DNA of 15,771 bases, taken from JAXHUA01 sp034189695. GTDB lineage: Bacteria > Chloroflexota > Dehalococcoidia > E44-bin15. Each line of letters starts with the position of its first letter. Position 1 is the stretch's first letter. The stretch is from contig JAXHUA010000170.1 of NCBI GenBank assembly GCA_034189695.1, forward strand, positions 1-15,771, written 5' to 3'. Below, one piece after another: positions 1 to 8,535 of this stretch. The position numbers were made by a program, and so were the translations under genes. Under the pieces are notes generated by a model that was not told where the DNA came from, made no database searches, and saw only the letters and a program-made list of their open reading frames with translations.

Positions 1-188
1 CCGTCAACTGGAAACACTATGGGCCATGGCTGAGCATGCCCAAGGAAAGGAGGCTTCGGTAACCTCATTTATGAGGCAACCAACCACCGTTCGGTAACAC
101 TTTCTATTGACGCAACACGGCGAGTGTCCCTGTCAACAGTACGGGGACTTCGCAGGACTCGCTGTCCGCTTTCCGCAGCAGTCCAGGG
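1..188. other. Non-coding stretch downstream of the lipid cluster
   Basis: I see no credible gene here. It holds a perfect small hairpin, CCTCAT-TT-ATGAGG at 63-76, and the 9-base direct repeat TTCGGTAAC at 55-63 and 90-98, 35 bases apart. A GTCCC/GGGAC pair further right could form a weak stem. The stretch follows the SCP2 gene stop on the minus strand, so transcript termination could occur here, but none of the stems is followed by a T run. The role of the repeats is unknown. Confidence 0.4.
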
Positions 189-683
189 CTAGACGCCGAG
201 CCTCGTGGTGAACTCCCGGACGAGCGCCCTGTACTCCTCGAGCCTTTCGGGGGACATCTCGTCGGGCCACTCGGTATCAACCTGGTAGAAGCAGTCCACT
301 ACCGCCGGGGCCTTGGGAGCCAGGGATATGACCTTGGGGGCGCTGCCCTTGTCCAGCTTGATCTTCCCGGACATGAAGGCCGACACGAAGCCCTGCTGTT
401 TCTTGATGACCCGCTTCCAGTTCTGTGGGGACGCGCCGAGGATGAAATCGGCCTTTTCCTGAGCATGCTCCTTGCTTATGATGGCGCTGTCATCCTGCAG
501 GGCACCATCAACGAGGTGAGTGCCAAAGTAGATGTCCTTTTCCAGGCCAAACTCCGGGTCAGGGAAGATCCGGAAAACGAGAAACAGGCTCATTCCTTTG
601 AAGGTCTTGGTCTCGTTTTCCGGGTTGGCCCGGTAGACGCCGGCCATTGCCTCCACCCATTCAGGTGTCGCGTACGGTATCAT
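189..683 (-). CDS. SCP2 sterol-binding domain protein
   Basis: A 164-residue protein resembling the SCP2 (sterol carrier protein 2) fold, which binds fatty acids, acyl-CoAs or sterols in a hydrophobic tunnel. The family-like part is roughly residues 45-125: alternating hydrophobic strands, then ADFILGASPQNWKRVIKKQQ (78-97), the SCP2 pattern in which a hydrophobic strand leads into a Trp-containing helix, then FMSGKIKLDKG. No signal peptide or membrane segment is seen, so it is probably cytosolic. The ATG start has an excellent ribosome site (GGAGGTCAAC before ATG). It lies 59 bases downstream of the acyl-CoA synthetase on the same strand and is probably cotranscribed. Context suggests it presents a lipid substrate or acyl-CoA to the other enzymes. 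The family call is fairly firm; the ligand is unknown. Confidence 0.75.
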   Translation of the reverse strand: MIPYATPEWVEAMAGVYRANPENETKTFKGMSLFLVFRIFPDPEFGLEKDIYFGTHLVDGALQDDSAIISKEHAQEKADFILGASPQNWKRVIKKQQGFVSAFMSGKIKLDKGSAPKVISLAPKAPAVVDCFYQVDTEWPDEMSPERLEEYRALVREFTTRLGV

Positions 684-742
684 GTTGACCTCCGTTGACT
701 GCCGACTGTGTGCTTACCATCTTCGCGGATGAAACCCGCCGC

Positions 743-2443
743 TCAGCCCTCCTTGAGCAGTCCCTGCTTGCGCATCCTGTCGATCTCTTCTTCCCGCAGG
801 GCCCTCTTGAATATCTTCTCCGTCACGGTGAGGGGTAGTTCGTCCCGGAACTCGACCTGGCGGGGCACGGCAACCGGGGGCAGGTGCTCCCGGCAATAGG
901 AGATGATGTCGTCGGCGTTCAGCTTGCCCCGGTAGTCGTCCCTGGGCTTGATGAACGCCTTGATCCGCTCGCTCCCCGGTCGCTCAGGGTCGGGGATGCC
1001 AACTGCCGCTGCCATCGCCACCCCGGGGTAATGGAACAGGACCTGGTCGACTTCGGTTGTGTATACCTTGAACCCGGAGATATTCGCCATGTCCTTGATG
1101 CGGTCTTCGAGCACAAAGTAGCCGTTCTCGTCCATCCGCCCGATATCGCCCGTGTGGAGCCAGCCGTCATCAAGGCCGGAGCCGGGAGTGGGCCAGTACC
1201 CCTTCATCGTCTGCGGGCCCCGGACGACTATCTCCCCGCTTTCGCCGGCGACAAGCTCCTCGCCTGAGGCCGGGTCCACTATCATCGCCTCGGTGTCGGG
1301 CACGGGCACGCCTATGCCGAGGATTTCCTTGGCGACCATACCGGTGATCTTGGAGAAACACGACAGATTGGCGTGCGTCAGCGGGCCGCACTCGGTCAGA
1401 CCATAGCCCTCAGTCACCGGCATCATCACGTCCCGCTTTATTGCGTCGAATACCTCCTTGGGCAACGGGGCGGCGCCGGACATGAGCATAACCGGCATTC
1501 TGCCGACCTTTCTCTCAGCAATCCTCATGAGGTGGGTGGGAACGACATACACCAGCAGCGGGCGGTTCTCCTGCATCAGGCTAATGACCTGGTCGGTGTC
1601 GCGTGGGTCGGAGACCAGGAAGATGCGCAGGCCGAGGGCGATGCTCGCCTGCATCCCGAGATGACCGTACGAGTGGAACAGGGGCACCACGATCTCGGTG
1701 GCGGCCTTGCCCCGGACGCCGGGCCACAGGGGCTCGAGCACCCACATGGTCTGCCTTATGTTGCAGGCCCTGTTGTAGTGGGTTATCATCACCCCTTTGG
1801 GAACGCCGGTGGCGCCTCCGGTGAACGACAGATACGCCAGGTCTTCCTTTGGATCGACCTCGACCTCCGGGGCCCGTGGCTCGTGCTCCTCCAGCAGATG
1901 CCTGAACTGGTGGGCACCGGGCACCTCTGCGGCGTTGGACTGCTGGGCGGCGTACTCCATTGGCGATGTGACAATGACGTTCTTGAGCCTGGTCTTGTCC
2001 CTGATTTCGTTGACCAGACCGATGGCCTCATCGCAGCAGACCACTGTCTCGGCACCAGACTCCCCGATCTCATACTCCAGGTCGGCGGTCCGGTGAAGCG
2101 TGCTACAGGGGACCAGGCAGGCGCCGGTCTTGGAGACGGCGAAGTCGGTGATGATGTACTGCGGGCAGTTTGGCAGGATGGCCGCCACTCTGTGGCCCCT
2201 TCCCACGCCCAGGCCTGAAAGGGCGTTTGCCATTCTGTCCACGAGAGGCCCCAACTGGTCATACCGGATCCTGCCGCCAAGGTACTCAATCGCGACCTGG
2301 GCGGGATAGGCCTTCACCGAGTCGTCAAGGAACTTGTGCACCGGGTGCACGGGGTACGGTTCGAGGGTCTTCTTCAGCGGGTACGGCCCGAGCTTGTAGC
2401 CTGCGAGCCAGGGCCTGTCGCTTCCTTTGACCTTATCGGCCAT
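743..2443 (-). CDS. AMP-forming acyl-CoA synthetase (fatty-acid-CoA ligase-like)
   Basis: A 566-residue member of the ANL superfamily, expected to activate a carboxylic acid to acyl-AMP and then to acyl-CoA. The core motifs are present: P-loop FTGGATGVPKG at 207-217, YGLTE at 347-351, GWLHTGD at 427-433 with the ribose-binding Asp433, the hinge region EDRIKDMANISGFKVY at 446-461, and the C-terminal catalytic Lys543 in LPLTVTEKIFKR. In that last motif the usual Gly before Lys is Glu (EK instead of GK), a mild departure. The FTGGATG form of the P-loop is common in medium- and long-chain acyl ligases. Its ATG lies inside the end of the upstream aldehyde oxidoreductase gene (11-base overlap), which implies translational coupling. 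In context it would activate the acid made by that oxidoreductase. Chain length and substrate cannot be read from the sequence. Confidence 0.9.
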   Translation of the reverse strand: MADKVKGSDRPWLAGYKLGPYPLKKTLEPYPVHPVHKFLDDSVKAYPAQVAIEYLGGRIRYDQLGPLVDRMANALSGLGVGRGHRVAAILPNCPQYIITDFAVSKTGACLVPCSTLHRTADLEYEIGESGAETVVCCDEAIGLVNEIRDKTRLKNVIVTSPMEYAAQQSNAAEVPGAHQFRHLLEEHEPRAPEVEVDPKEDLAYLSFTGGATGVPKGVMITHYNRACNIRQTMWVLEPLWPGVRGKAATEIVVPLFHSYGHLGMQASIALGLRIFLVSDPRDTDQVISLMQENRPLLVYVVPTHLMRIAERKVGRMPVMLMSGAAPLPKEVFDAIKRDVMMPVTEGYGLTECGPLTHANLSCFSKITGMVAKEILGIGVPVPDTEAMIVDPASGEELVAGESGEIVVRGPQTMKGYWPTPGSGLDDGWLHTGDIGRMDENGYFVLEDRIKDMANISGFKVYTTEVDQVLFHYPGVAMAAAVGIPDPERPGSERIKAFIKPRDDYRGKLNADDIISYCREHLPPVAVPRQVEFRDELPLTVTEKIFKRALREEEIDRMRKQGLLKEG

Positions 2444-4325
2444 TGTCCGTTCCCTTCCAATCCGGCCATATGTCGGGGATGTACTCCTCCAACTCGAGCT
2501 CCTTGAGCTTCTCCGGCGTAGGCTTGCCGGTCGCCTTGTCCCATCCCCGGAGTTCGTAGTACTTGTCGAGCATCGCCTCCAGATTCTCGTTCACCTTGCC
2601 CTCGGCCGGGCCCTCAGGCAAGGGCTCCTCGAGCAGGCGCGCCGGCAGAGTGTCATCGGCTCTGGTGAGTCCCTCCCTGATGCTGAAGGCCCGTGCGAGG
2701 TTGTAAGCTCGTTCGCCCACCGTGACCATGTCTTCGTAGGTGAACGTGTGGCCGAGACAGCGCTCCACAAGCTCGACCCACTCTTCCGAAGAGAGGCTGA
2801 ACCCCATGAACTTGCACGCTCCCAGAGTATCGAGGGCGTTCATCGTGTTCTCCAGGCCGACCAGTACGTGGACCTCTTCCGGGTCGGCGACGAACGGGTC
2901 CTTTATCTGGCTATCTGGAATGACCAGGTACGGTATATCGAGGAACGTGGGGCATTGTATGTAGGCCGTGATGTGGTCGCCCCCTCTGTTCGCCACGGCA
3001 TATGCCAGGCCGGTTATCTGTACAGCTCTCGAATCGTAGGCGGGAAGCTCAAGCCCCTTCACGTTCATGGCGAATCTCTCGCTTCCGTGGCCCAGCTTGG
3101 CTGCCATCCGTTTCGTCCCCTGAGCGAGGAAATCGCCGAAGCCCTCTCTCCTGGCTATCTTGTGTATGAGCTCAATGACCACGTCGGGGTCACCGAACCT
3201 GAGTTCAAGTCCATCGGTATCCGCCTTTGACAGTATCCCCTTCTCGTAGCACTCCATCGCAAAGGCTATCGAGCTGCCGGTTGAGATGACATCGATGCCG
3301 TAGTCGTTGCACAGGTAGTGCCCCATGGTGATCGCTTCCAGGTCGTCGACCATACACTGGGCGCCGAGCGTTCCGACGCTTTCGTATTCCGGGCCTTCTC
3401 CCTTGTGGCCCTGGTACTTGCCCTCTCGTATCTCGCTGGCGCGTCCACATCTGATGGGACAGGCGAAGCATCCTTTCGGCTCGACGAGCACCTTGTCGCT
3501 CACCGCCATCGCGTTTATCTTGTCCAGCATGGGGAAGACGCCCGTTTGCCAGTTCTTCGTGGGGAAACCGCCCCTGGCGTTGACCATGTCGATGACAACA
3601 TTCGTGCCGAACGTCTGCATCGCTACTTTGACCATCGACTGGTCGAGCAGCTCGAATTGCCTTTTGGCCACCTCATCGAACGCCTTCTTATCGGCCAATC
3701 GCACTGGCTGTGTTCCGCGCGCGGCGACGGCTTTGAGCCCCTTCGACCCCATCACCGCGCCTCCGCCGCACCTGCCTGCGGCGCGATGAAGGTCGTTCAT
3801 GATGCTGGCGTACCTCACCTGGTTCTCGCCGCCCACCCCGATGCAGGCGACGTTGAACTTCTCGCCCAGATCTCCCTGCAACTGCTCGGTGGTCTCGAAG
3901 ACGTTCTTGCCCCACAGGTGAGCCGCGCTTCTCAGTTCGGCTTTCCCATCCTCGACTACCAGGTAGACAGGCTCTGGCGCTGCGCCCTGGAAGATGATCC
4001 CGTCAAAGCCGGTCCTCTTGAAATCGACTCCCCAGAAGCCGCCGGCATTTGACTGCGCCCAGATGTCGGTAAGCGGTGACTTGAACACCCAGGTGAACCT
4101 GCCGGTGCTCGGGGCCACGGTTGCCGTGAGCGGGCCGGTCATGGCTATGAGTTCGTTGAGCGGGCCCAGAGGGTCAGCCCCCTTGGGGACCTCGTGATAC
4201 AGATAGTGGGTGGCCAGCCCGGCGCCGCCGAGGAAGCGGTCGAAGAGCGCCTGCGGGATCTCCTCTGAATCGACGCTCGACCCGGTCAGGTCCACCCTGA
4301 GGATTCTTCCGTGGCATCCGAACAT
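2433..4325 (-). CDS. Aldehyde:ferredoxin oxidoreductase family (tungsten/Mo-pterin) enzyme
   Basis: A 630-residue protein of normal length for the AOR family, which interconverts aldehydes and carboxylic acids with ferredoxin as electron partner, using a bis-pterin W or Mo centre and one [4Fe-4S] cluster. The N-terminal MFGCHGRILRVDLT opening and the FLGGAGLATHYLYHE segment are typical. The cluster ligands are all present: CFACPIRC (Cys286, 289, 293) and Cys504 in DTLGACKF. The pterin-binding D-x-x-G motifs appear as DYGIDVISTG (341-350) and DTLGAC (499-504). RAAGRCGGGAVMGSKGLKAV (181-200) is also characteristic. I chose the ATG at 4325 because GGAGGAGG sits four bases upstream of it; an in-frame start at 4352 lies before that site. 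The gene overlaps the ligase downstream and follows the GMC oxidoreductase after 124 bases. The enzyme is probably cytosolic and oxygen-sensitive. Substrate is unknown; the context suggests a lipid-type aldehyde. Confidence 0.93.
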   Translation of the reverse strand: MFGCHGRILRVDLTGSSVDSEEIPQALFDRFLGGAGLATHYLYHEVPKGADPLGPLNELIAMTGPLTATVAPSTGRFTWVFKSPLTDIWAQSNAGGFWGVDFKRTGFDGIIFQGAAPEPVYLVVEDGKAELRSAAHLWGKNVFETTEQLQGDLGEKFNVACIGVGGENQVRYASIMNDLHRAAGRCGGGAVMGSKGLKAVAARGTQPVRLADKKAFDEVAKRQFELLDQSMVKVAMQTFGTNVVIDMVNARGGFPTKNWQTGVFPMLDKINAMAVSDKVLVEPKGCFACPIRCGRASEIREGKYQGHKGEGPEYESVGTLGAQCMVDDLEAITMGHYLCNDYGIDVISTGSSIAFAMECYEKGILSKADTDGLELRFGDPDVVIELIHKIARREGFGDFLAQGTKRMAAKLGHGSERFAMNVKGLELPAYDSRAVQITGLAYAVANRGGDHITAYIQCPTFLDIPYLVIPDSQIKDPFVADPEEVHVLVGLENTMNALDTLGACKFMGFSLSSEEWVELVERCLGHTFTYEDMVTVGERAYNLARAFSIREGLTRADDTLPARLLEEPLPEGPAEGKVNENLEAMLDKYYELRGWDKATGKPTPEKLKELELEEYIPDIWPDWKGTDNGR

Positions 4326-4449
4326 GGTACCTCCTCCATGTGCAAGCGACACTACTCGTGCGGCGAGTGGGCGGGCCCGGGTTGGATGCCGGTCATGCAG
4401 TCTGGTCGGCCTGCGTGCCCGCTGCCCGCCGACGATGGATGTGCTGGTT

Positions 4450-6084
4450 CTAGGTCCTGGCTGGTATGCAGCTCATGGCGTATTCAGCGAGAGCGGTGAT
4501 AGTGAGGCTCGGGTTCACTCCTGGATTGGCCGGGACTATTGACCCGTCGACCACATATAGCCCCGGGTAGTTGTGAACCTGACAGTCCAGCGCGACCACG
4601 CCATCGCCTGCGTCCGTTCCCATAGGGCAGCCGCCCAGTATGTGTGCCGTCATCGGCATGTTCAGCAGGTTCTCGCTGAACGAGCCGGCGGGGACGCCGT
4701 TCGCCCTGGCGGCGAAATCGCGCACGACCTGGTGAGCCATGTCTATCCGGGCTGGGACCGTGTGCTCGGCGTCAGGTTTGGATACCAACCCTCTCTGGAA
4801 CAAAGTGAAGGGACTTCGTCCCAGCCGCAGGCTCATGCGATTGTCTTCGGTCTGCATCACGAGCAGTATAGTGGTGCGGTAGGCCCATCCTGGAAGAATC
4901 TGGCTGCGCAGGAAATCGAGCGGGTGCCGGAGAACAAGGCCAAGTATCCTGATCAACCGCATCGCAACTGCCTGCCCGCTGGAGACCAGCGGGGCCACCA
5001 TCAATCGCATTACCGACGACCCGTCGGGATAGCGTACCGGTTCAACACAGGTCACCTCGTCGGCACTGAATATGGAAGTGATGGCCAGGCCCTTGGAGTA
5101 GTCGACTTCTCTGTCACGCTCGGTGGCACCTACCAGCGACTCGCTGTTCGTCCTCACCATGTCGCCTAAACGCGGGGACAGTCCCGGCAGGGAACGCACC
5201 ACGTCGCGGCAGTTGAGCAGGAGCCGCACGGTCCCCAGCACGCCGGCTGACATCACGACGTTGCGCGCCCGCACCCGGTGATTGCGCTTGACCAGCCAGC
5301 CGGTCGAACGCTTGTAGACCACCTCATATCGAGCCTGGTCGGCCTGACCCTGCGGAAGCGGCCTGAGGTCAACGACCTGGGCTTCAGGACGGACCTCAAC
5401 GCCGAGCTTCTCGGCGAAGTAGAGGTAGTTCTTCGGGAGGGTGTTCTTGCCGTTGTAGCGGCAGCCCACCATGCAACCGCCACAGTAGGTGCAGCCGCAC
5501 CGTGGAGGCCCCTCGCCGCCGAAATACGGGTCCGGCACCTCCTTGCCCTCCTCGCCGAAGAACACGCCGACGCGCGTGGCTCGGAAGGTCTCTTCCTGTC
5601 CCATTTCCGTGGCGATACCCTTCAGGACGTCGTCCGCGGCCGACATACGGGGGTTCGGGGCCACGCCCAGCATTCGGCTGGCGGTCTCGTAGTGCGGGCG
5701 CAGCACTTCCTTCCAGTCGGCGAGATGCCGCCATGCTGGCGCCGCGAACAGCCTGTCGTCCGGCACCTCCAGCACGTTGGCATAGCCGAGGCTCCCCCCT
5801 CCGACCCCGGAACCATGCAGTATGGTCACGCCTTTGAGAATGGTGATTTGCAGGATGCCGAAGCAGCGCAGAGCCGGCGCCCACAGGTACTTCCAGACCA
5901 GCCAGTTGCTGCGGGCGAAGTCCTCGTCATCGTAGCGTTTCCCACGCTCGAGAACGAGAACACGGTAGCCCTTCTCGGCCAGGCGCATGGCGGAAACGCT
6001 GCCGCCGAAGCCGGAGCCCACGACCACGTAGTCGAACACATCTTCGGGCCGTGCGCCACCATTGCCGCTTATCACACTTGTCAT
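4450..6084 (-). CDS. GMC-family FAD oxidoreductase, cholesterol-oxidase-like, with a Cys cluster
   Basis: A 544-residue flavoprotein resembling the bacterial ChoD/cholesterol oxidase-like branch of GMC oxidoreductases, which oxidise primary or secondary alcohols, including sterol hydroxyls, to carbonyls. The FAD Rossmann motif VVGSGFGGS is at 22-29, and a second FAD contact region, GSGVGGGSLGYAN, is at 91-103. The C-terminal catalytic part has His481 in TAHILGGCPMG and Asn524 in NPSLTITALAE, the His/Asn pair expected for the family. Residues 196-208 (CGCTYCGGCMVGC) contain a ferredoxin-like CxxCxxCxxxC pattern. There is no secretion signal, so unlike secreted cholesterol oxidases it is probably cytosolic. 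The ATG is preceded by only a weak ribosome site. It is the first gene of the minus-strand cluster, with a candidate promoter at 6158-6185. Substrate and electron acceptor are not determined. Confidence 0.88.
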   Translation of the reverse strand: MTSVISGNGGARPEDVFDYVVVGSGFGGSVSAMRLAEKGYRVLVLERGKRYDDEDFARSNWLVWKYLWAPALRCFGILQITILKGVTILHGSGVGGGSLGYANVLEVPDDRLFAAPAWRHLADWKEVLRPHYETASRMLGVAPNPRMSAADDVLKGIATEMGQEETFRATRVGVFFGEEGKEVPDPYFGGEGPPRCGCTYCGGCMVGCRYNGKNTLPKNYLYFAEKLGVEVRPEAQVVDLRPLPQGQADQARYEVVYKRSTGWLVKRNHRVRARNVVMSAGVLGTVRLLLNCRDVVRSLPGLSPRLGDMVRTNSESLVGATERDREVDYSKGLAITSIFSADEVTCVEPVRYPDGSSVMRLMVAPLVSSGQAVAMRLIRILGLVLRHPLDFLRSQILPGWAYRTTILLVMQTEDNRMSLRLGRSPFTLFQRGLVSKPDAEHTVPARIDMAHQVVRDFAARANGVPAGSFSENLLNMPMTAHILGGCPMGTDAGDGVVALDCQVHNYPGLYVVDGSIVPANPGVNPSLTITALAEYAMSCIPART

Positions 6085-6157
6085 TGGTCCAATCTACCGT
6101 CATTATCGGCGCCATGCCGACGGTGGTCGCGGTGGCACGTGTGTATGCACGGGCTAA

Positions 6158-6185
6158 CTTAAACCAGCCGGTATAGCGTTGTCAA
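6158..6185 (-). promoter_or_regulatory. Candidate sigma70-type promoter for the GMC-AOR-ligase-SCP2 cluster
   Basis: On the minus strand a perfect -35 TTGACA (6185-6180) is followed after 16 bases by TTTAAG (6163-6158), a 4/6 match to the -10 consensus. Transcription would begin near 6150, leaving a leader of about 65 bases before the ATG at 6084. The 12 bases around the -35, GCTTGACAACGC, recur identically at the candidate promoter of the winged-helix gene at 14200-14211. Confidence 0.45.
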
Positions 6186-6322
6186 GCTGCGCGCCACGGC
6201 ACTGGTGCGCTTGGTGGGATAGGCATGGTCCGGCTGTGGCACGCGGCATGCGGTGACGTCGCTCAACACAATGGCGCACTCGTCGCGCGATGTCCCAAGG
6301 GGCCGCGTAGAGCCGACAGGGC

Positions 6323-6350
6323 TTCTCATGATGGGCCCCAGTGGTATATT
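6323..6350 (+). promoter_or_regulatory. Candidate extended -10 promoter for glgP
   Basis: TATATT at 6345-6350 matches the -10 consensus at five of six positions and is directly preceded by TGG, an extended -10 element. The -35 partner, TTCTCA at 6323-6328 with a 16-base spacer, matches only 4/6. Transcription would start near 6357, about 49 bases ahead of the glgP ATG. Confidence 0.35.
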
Positions 6351-6405
6351 GTTGTGCAGTCGACGTAGCCCCCTGGTGACTCCACACGAAGGAGGAGCAA
6401 CAAGC

Positions 6406-8535
6406 ATGTTGGCTGGACCGACGCTGCCCAAGCGGATAGAGCGATTGAGCGAACTCGCCGATAACCTGTGGTGGAGCTGGCATCCTGTGGCCCGCGAGCT
6501 GTTCCGGGCACTGGACTACTCCTTGTGGAAGTCCAGCGGTCACAACCCGGTGAAGCAACTGGTGGATATTGCGTCGGAGCGGTTGAGCGCCGCTTCCGAC
6601 GATCCCCTCTTCCTGCGACAGTATGACTCGGTGATGTCGGAATTCGATGAGGATATGGCCACGTCGAGGAAGTGGTTCCCGTCCAAGCATCACGACAGGC
6701 TGGACGGTCCCGTGGCCTTCTTCTCCATGGAATTCGCCATCCACAACTCCCTTCGGACCTATGCCGGGGGCCTGGGCATCCTCGCCGGGGACATCTGCAA
6801 AGAGGCCAGCGACCTTGGCCTGCCCCTGGTGGGCATCGTCTTCATGTACCCCAAAGGCTATTTTCACCAGCACATCGGCGCCGACGGCTGGCAGGCGGAA
6901 ATCGACGAGCATCTGAGTTTCGACGAAGCTCCCATCAATCCGGTGCTTACCTCCGAGGGAAGCAGGCTTGTGTTGGGAGTACAGCTGGGCGACCGACCCC
7001 TGGCCGTCGCCGTATGGAAGGTCCAGGTCGGTCGCACAACGGTGTATCTCCTCGACACCGACGTGGAAGGCAACCTGGCGCAGGACCGCCAGCTGGCGTC
7101 TCATCTCTACACTACGGGCCGGGAACAGCGAATCGCGCAGGAGATCGTGCTAGGCGTTGCCGGTGTGCGTGCGCTGCGGGCACTGGGTGTGCGTCCCTCC
7201 GTTTGGCATGCGAACGAGGGGCACACCGCCTTCATGATGCTGGAACGCATCCGAGAACATGTGGAGGCTGGCGTCCCGTTCGCCGAGGCGGCCCGGCGTG
7301 TGAGGGCATCCACGGTGTTCACCACTCATACTCCGGTGCCGGCGGGGACGGAGGTGTTTTCTCCTGACCTGGTGGAGAGGTACCTCCACGGTTGGTGGGA
7401 GTCGGTGGGGATCGGCCGTGACACCTTCTTCGAGCTGGCGCGGTCCGGCGTCCGTGCTGACCAGGGCTTCAACATGAGCGCGCTCGGGCTCAGGCTGTCT
7501 GACCACCGCAACGCGGTCAGCCGGCTGCACGCGCAGGTGGCGCGCAGGATGTGGGTGGGGCTCTGGCCTGACGAAAGGGAAGACAGGGTTCCGATCGAGC
7601 CGGTGACAAACGGGGTCCACGTGCCGACGTGGCTGGCACCCGAGCTTGGCCTGCTCTACGACGCTTACCTGGGCGAAGACTGGCTGGAGAGGCAGGACGA
7701 GGCTGAGCTGTGGGACAGGGTGTCTGACATTCCGGACAACGAGCTCTGGGATGTTCGCCGGGAGCTTAAACGCAAGCTGATTGCCGCGTTGCTGCAACGC
7801 GCTCAGAAATCGTGGCGAAGCGGCGAACTCACGGCGGAGCAGCTCATGATGATGGGCACTTTGCTCGATGTCGACGCGCTGACGATAGGGTTCGCACGCC
7901 GCTTCGCTACCTACAAACGGGCGACATTGATGTTTGAGGACACCGAGCGACTGGAGCGCATAGTCACCAGTCCCTCGCGTCCGGTGCAGATAGTGTTCGC
8001 CGGCAAGGCGCACCCGGCCGATTTCGAAGCCAAGCACCTCATTCAGAAGGTGTATTCGCTTGCCAAGGACCGCCGGTTCCAGGGTCGAATCGCCTTCGTC
8101 GAGGACTACGACATGCACCTGGCCCACTTCCTCACTCAGGGGGTGGACCTCTGGCTGAACACCCCTGTCCTCCTGGCGGAGGCGTGCGGTACCAGCGGGA
8201 TGAAGGCGGTGCTCAACGGTGTTCCTCACCTGAGCGTTCCGGGCGGCTGGTGGTACGAAGGCTACAATGGAAACAACGGGTGGATGATTGGCGAACGTCC
8301 TGCCGACGCTCTTCGGGACAGGTCGACCGCCGAAGCTATGGCGCTCTACCGGATACTGGAAGAGCAGGTGGTGCCGCTGTACTACCAGAGGGATCGCAGA
8401 GGCGTCCCTCACGGATGGATTCGGCTGGTGAAGGAGGCCGTGCGCTCCGTCGTCCCGGCTTTCTGCGCCAGGCGCATGGTCAAGGAGTACGCCACGCAGA
8501 TGTACCTGCCAGCAGCGCGGGCACTCGGGGATTGA
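6406..8535 (+). CDS. glgP: Alpha-glucan (glycogen) phosphorylase, GT35
   Basis: A 709-residue glucan phosphorylase that releases glucose-1-phosphate from the non-reducing ends of glycogen-like glucans using pyridoxal phosphate. It is of the shorter bacterial type that begins with a DUF3417 region (ELADNLWWSWHPVARELFRA, 17-36) instead of the long regulatory N-terminus of animal and yeast enzymes. Further family blocks are FFSMEFAIHNSLRTYAGGLG, VWHANEGHTAFMMLERI and FARRFATYKRATL. The cofactor lysine is Lys600 in EACGTSGMKAVLNG, followed by the GGWWYEGYNGNNGW block. I chose the ATG at 6406 because GGAGGAG lies eight bases before it and because family homology starts there. It is the only plus-strand gene in the left two-thirds of the window. 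It probably works with the glycosyltransferase group at 11000-14142 in storage-glucan turnover. It may use maltodextrins as well as glycogen. Confidence 0.93.
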   Translation: MLAGPTLPKRIERLSELADNLWWSWHPVARELFRALDYSLWKSSGHNPVKQLVDIASERLSAASDDPLFLRQYDSVMSEFDEDMATSRKWFPSKHHDRLDGPVAFFSMEFAIHNSLRTYAGGLGILAGDICKEASDLGLPLVGIVFMYPKGYFHQHIGADGWQAEIDEHLSFDEAPINPVLTSEGSRLVLGVQLGDRPLAVAVWKVQVGRTTVYLLDTDVEGNLAQDRQLASHLYTTGREQRIAQEIVLGVAGVRALRALGVRPSVWHANEGHTAFMMLERIREHVEAGVPFAEAARRVRASTVFTTHTPVPAGTEVFSPDLVERYLHGWWESVGIGRDTFFELARSGVRADQGFNMSALGLRLSDHRNAVSRLHAQVARRMWVGLWPDEREDRVPIEPVTNGVHVPTWLAPELGLLYDAYLGEDWLERQDEAELWDRVSDIPDNELWDVRRELKRKLIAALLQRAQKSWRSGELTAEQLMMMGTLLDVDALTIGFARRFATYKRATLMFEDTERLERIVTSPSRPVQIVFAGKAHPADFEAKHLIQKVYSLAKDRRFQGRIAFVEDYDMHLAHFLTQGVDLWLNTPVLLAEACGTSGMKAVLNGVPHLSVPGGWWYEGYNGNNGWMIGERPADALRDRSTAEAMALYRILEEQVVPLYYQRDRRGVPHGWIRLVKEAVRSVVPAFCARRMVKEYATQMYLPAARALGD

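Larger units (their letters stand above)
6085..6405. other. Divergent regulatory spacer between the lipid cluster and glgP
   Basis: This 321-base non-coding spacer separates two divergent genes. It holds a candidate minus-strand promoter (6158-6185) for the GMC oxidoreductase cluster and a candidate plus-strand extended -10 element (6345-6350) for the phosphorylase gene. The open frame that extends glgP upstream to 6253 has no ribosome site at its first codon and is not family-like, so I treat it as non-coding. I saw no RNA gene or long repeat in it. Confidence 0.6.

Noticed and set aside
1373..2218. 281-codon plus-strand frame antisense to the acyl-CoA synthetase
   Set aside because: No domain or ribosome site; the opposite strand carries all ANL motifs.
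4372..4385. 14-base match CGGGCCCGGGTTGG also at 14183-14196
   Set aside because: It is very GC-rich, and about one such match is expected by chance in a window of this size and composition; no shared context was found.
5278..6162. 294-codon plus-strand frame antisense to the GMC oxidoreductase
   Set aside because: Shadow frame in GC-rich DNA; the FAD and catalytic motifs lie on the minus strand.
6253..6405. 51-codon N-terminal extension of glgP
   Set aside because: The first ATG has no ribosome site and the extra residues are not family-like, while ATG 6406 has GGAGGAG in front.
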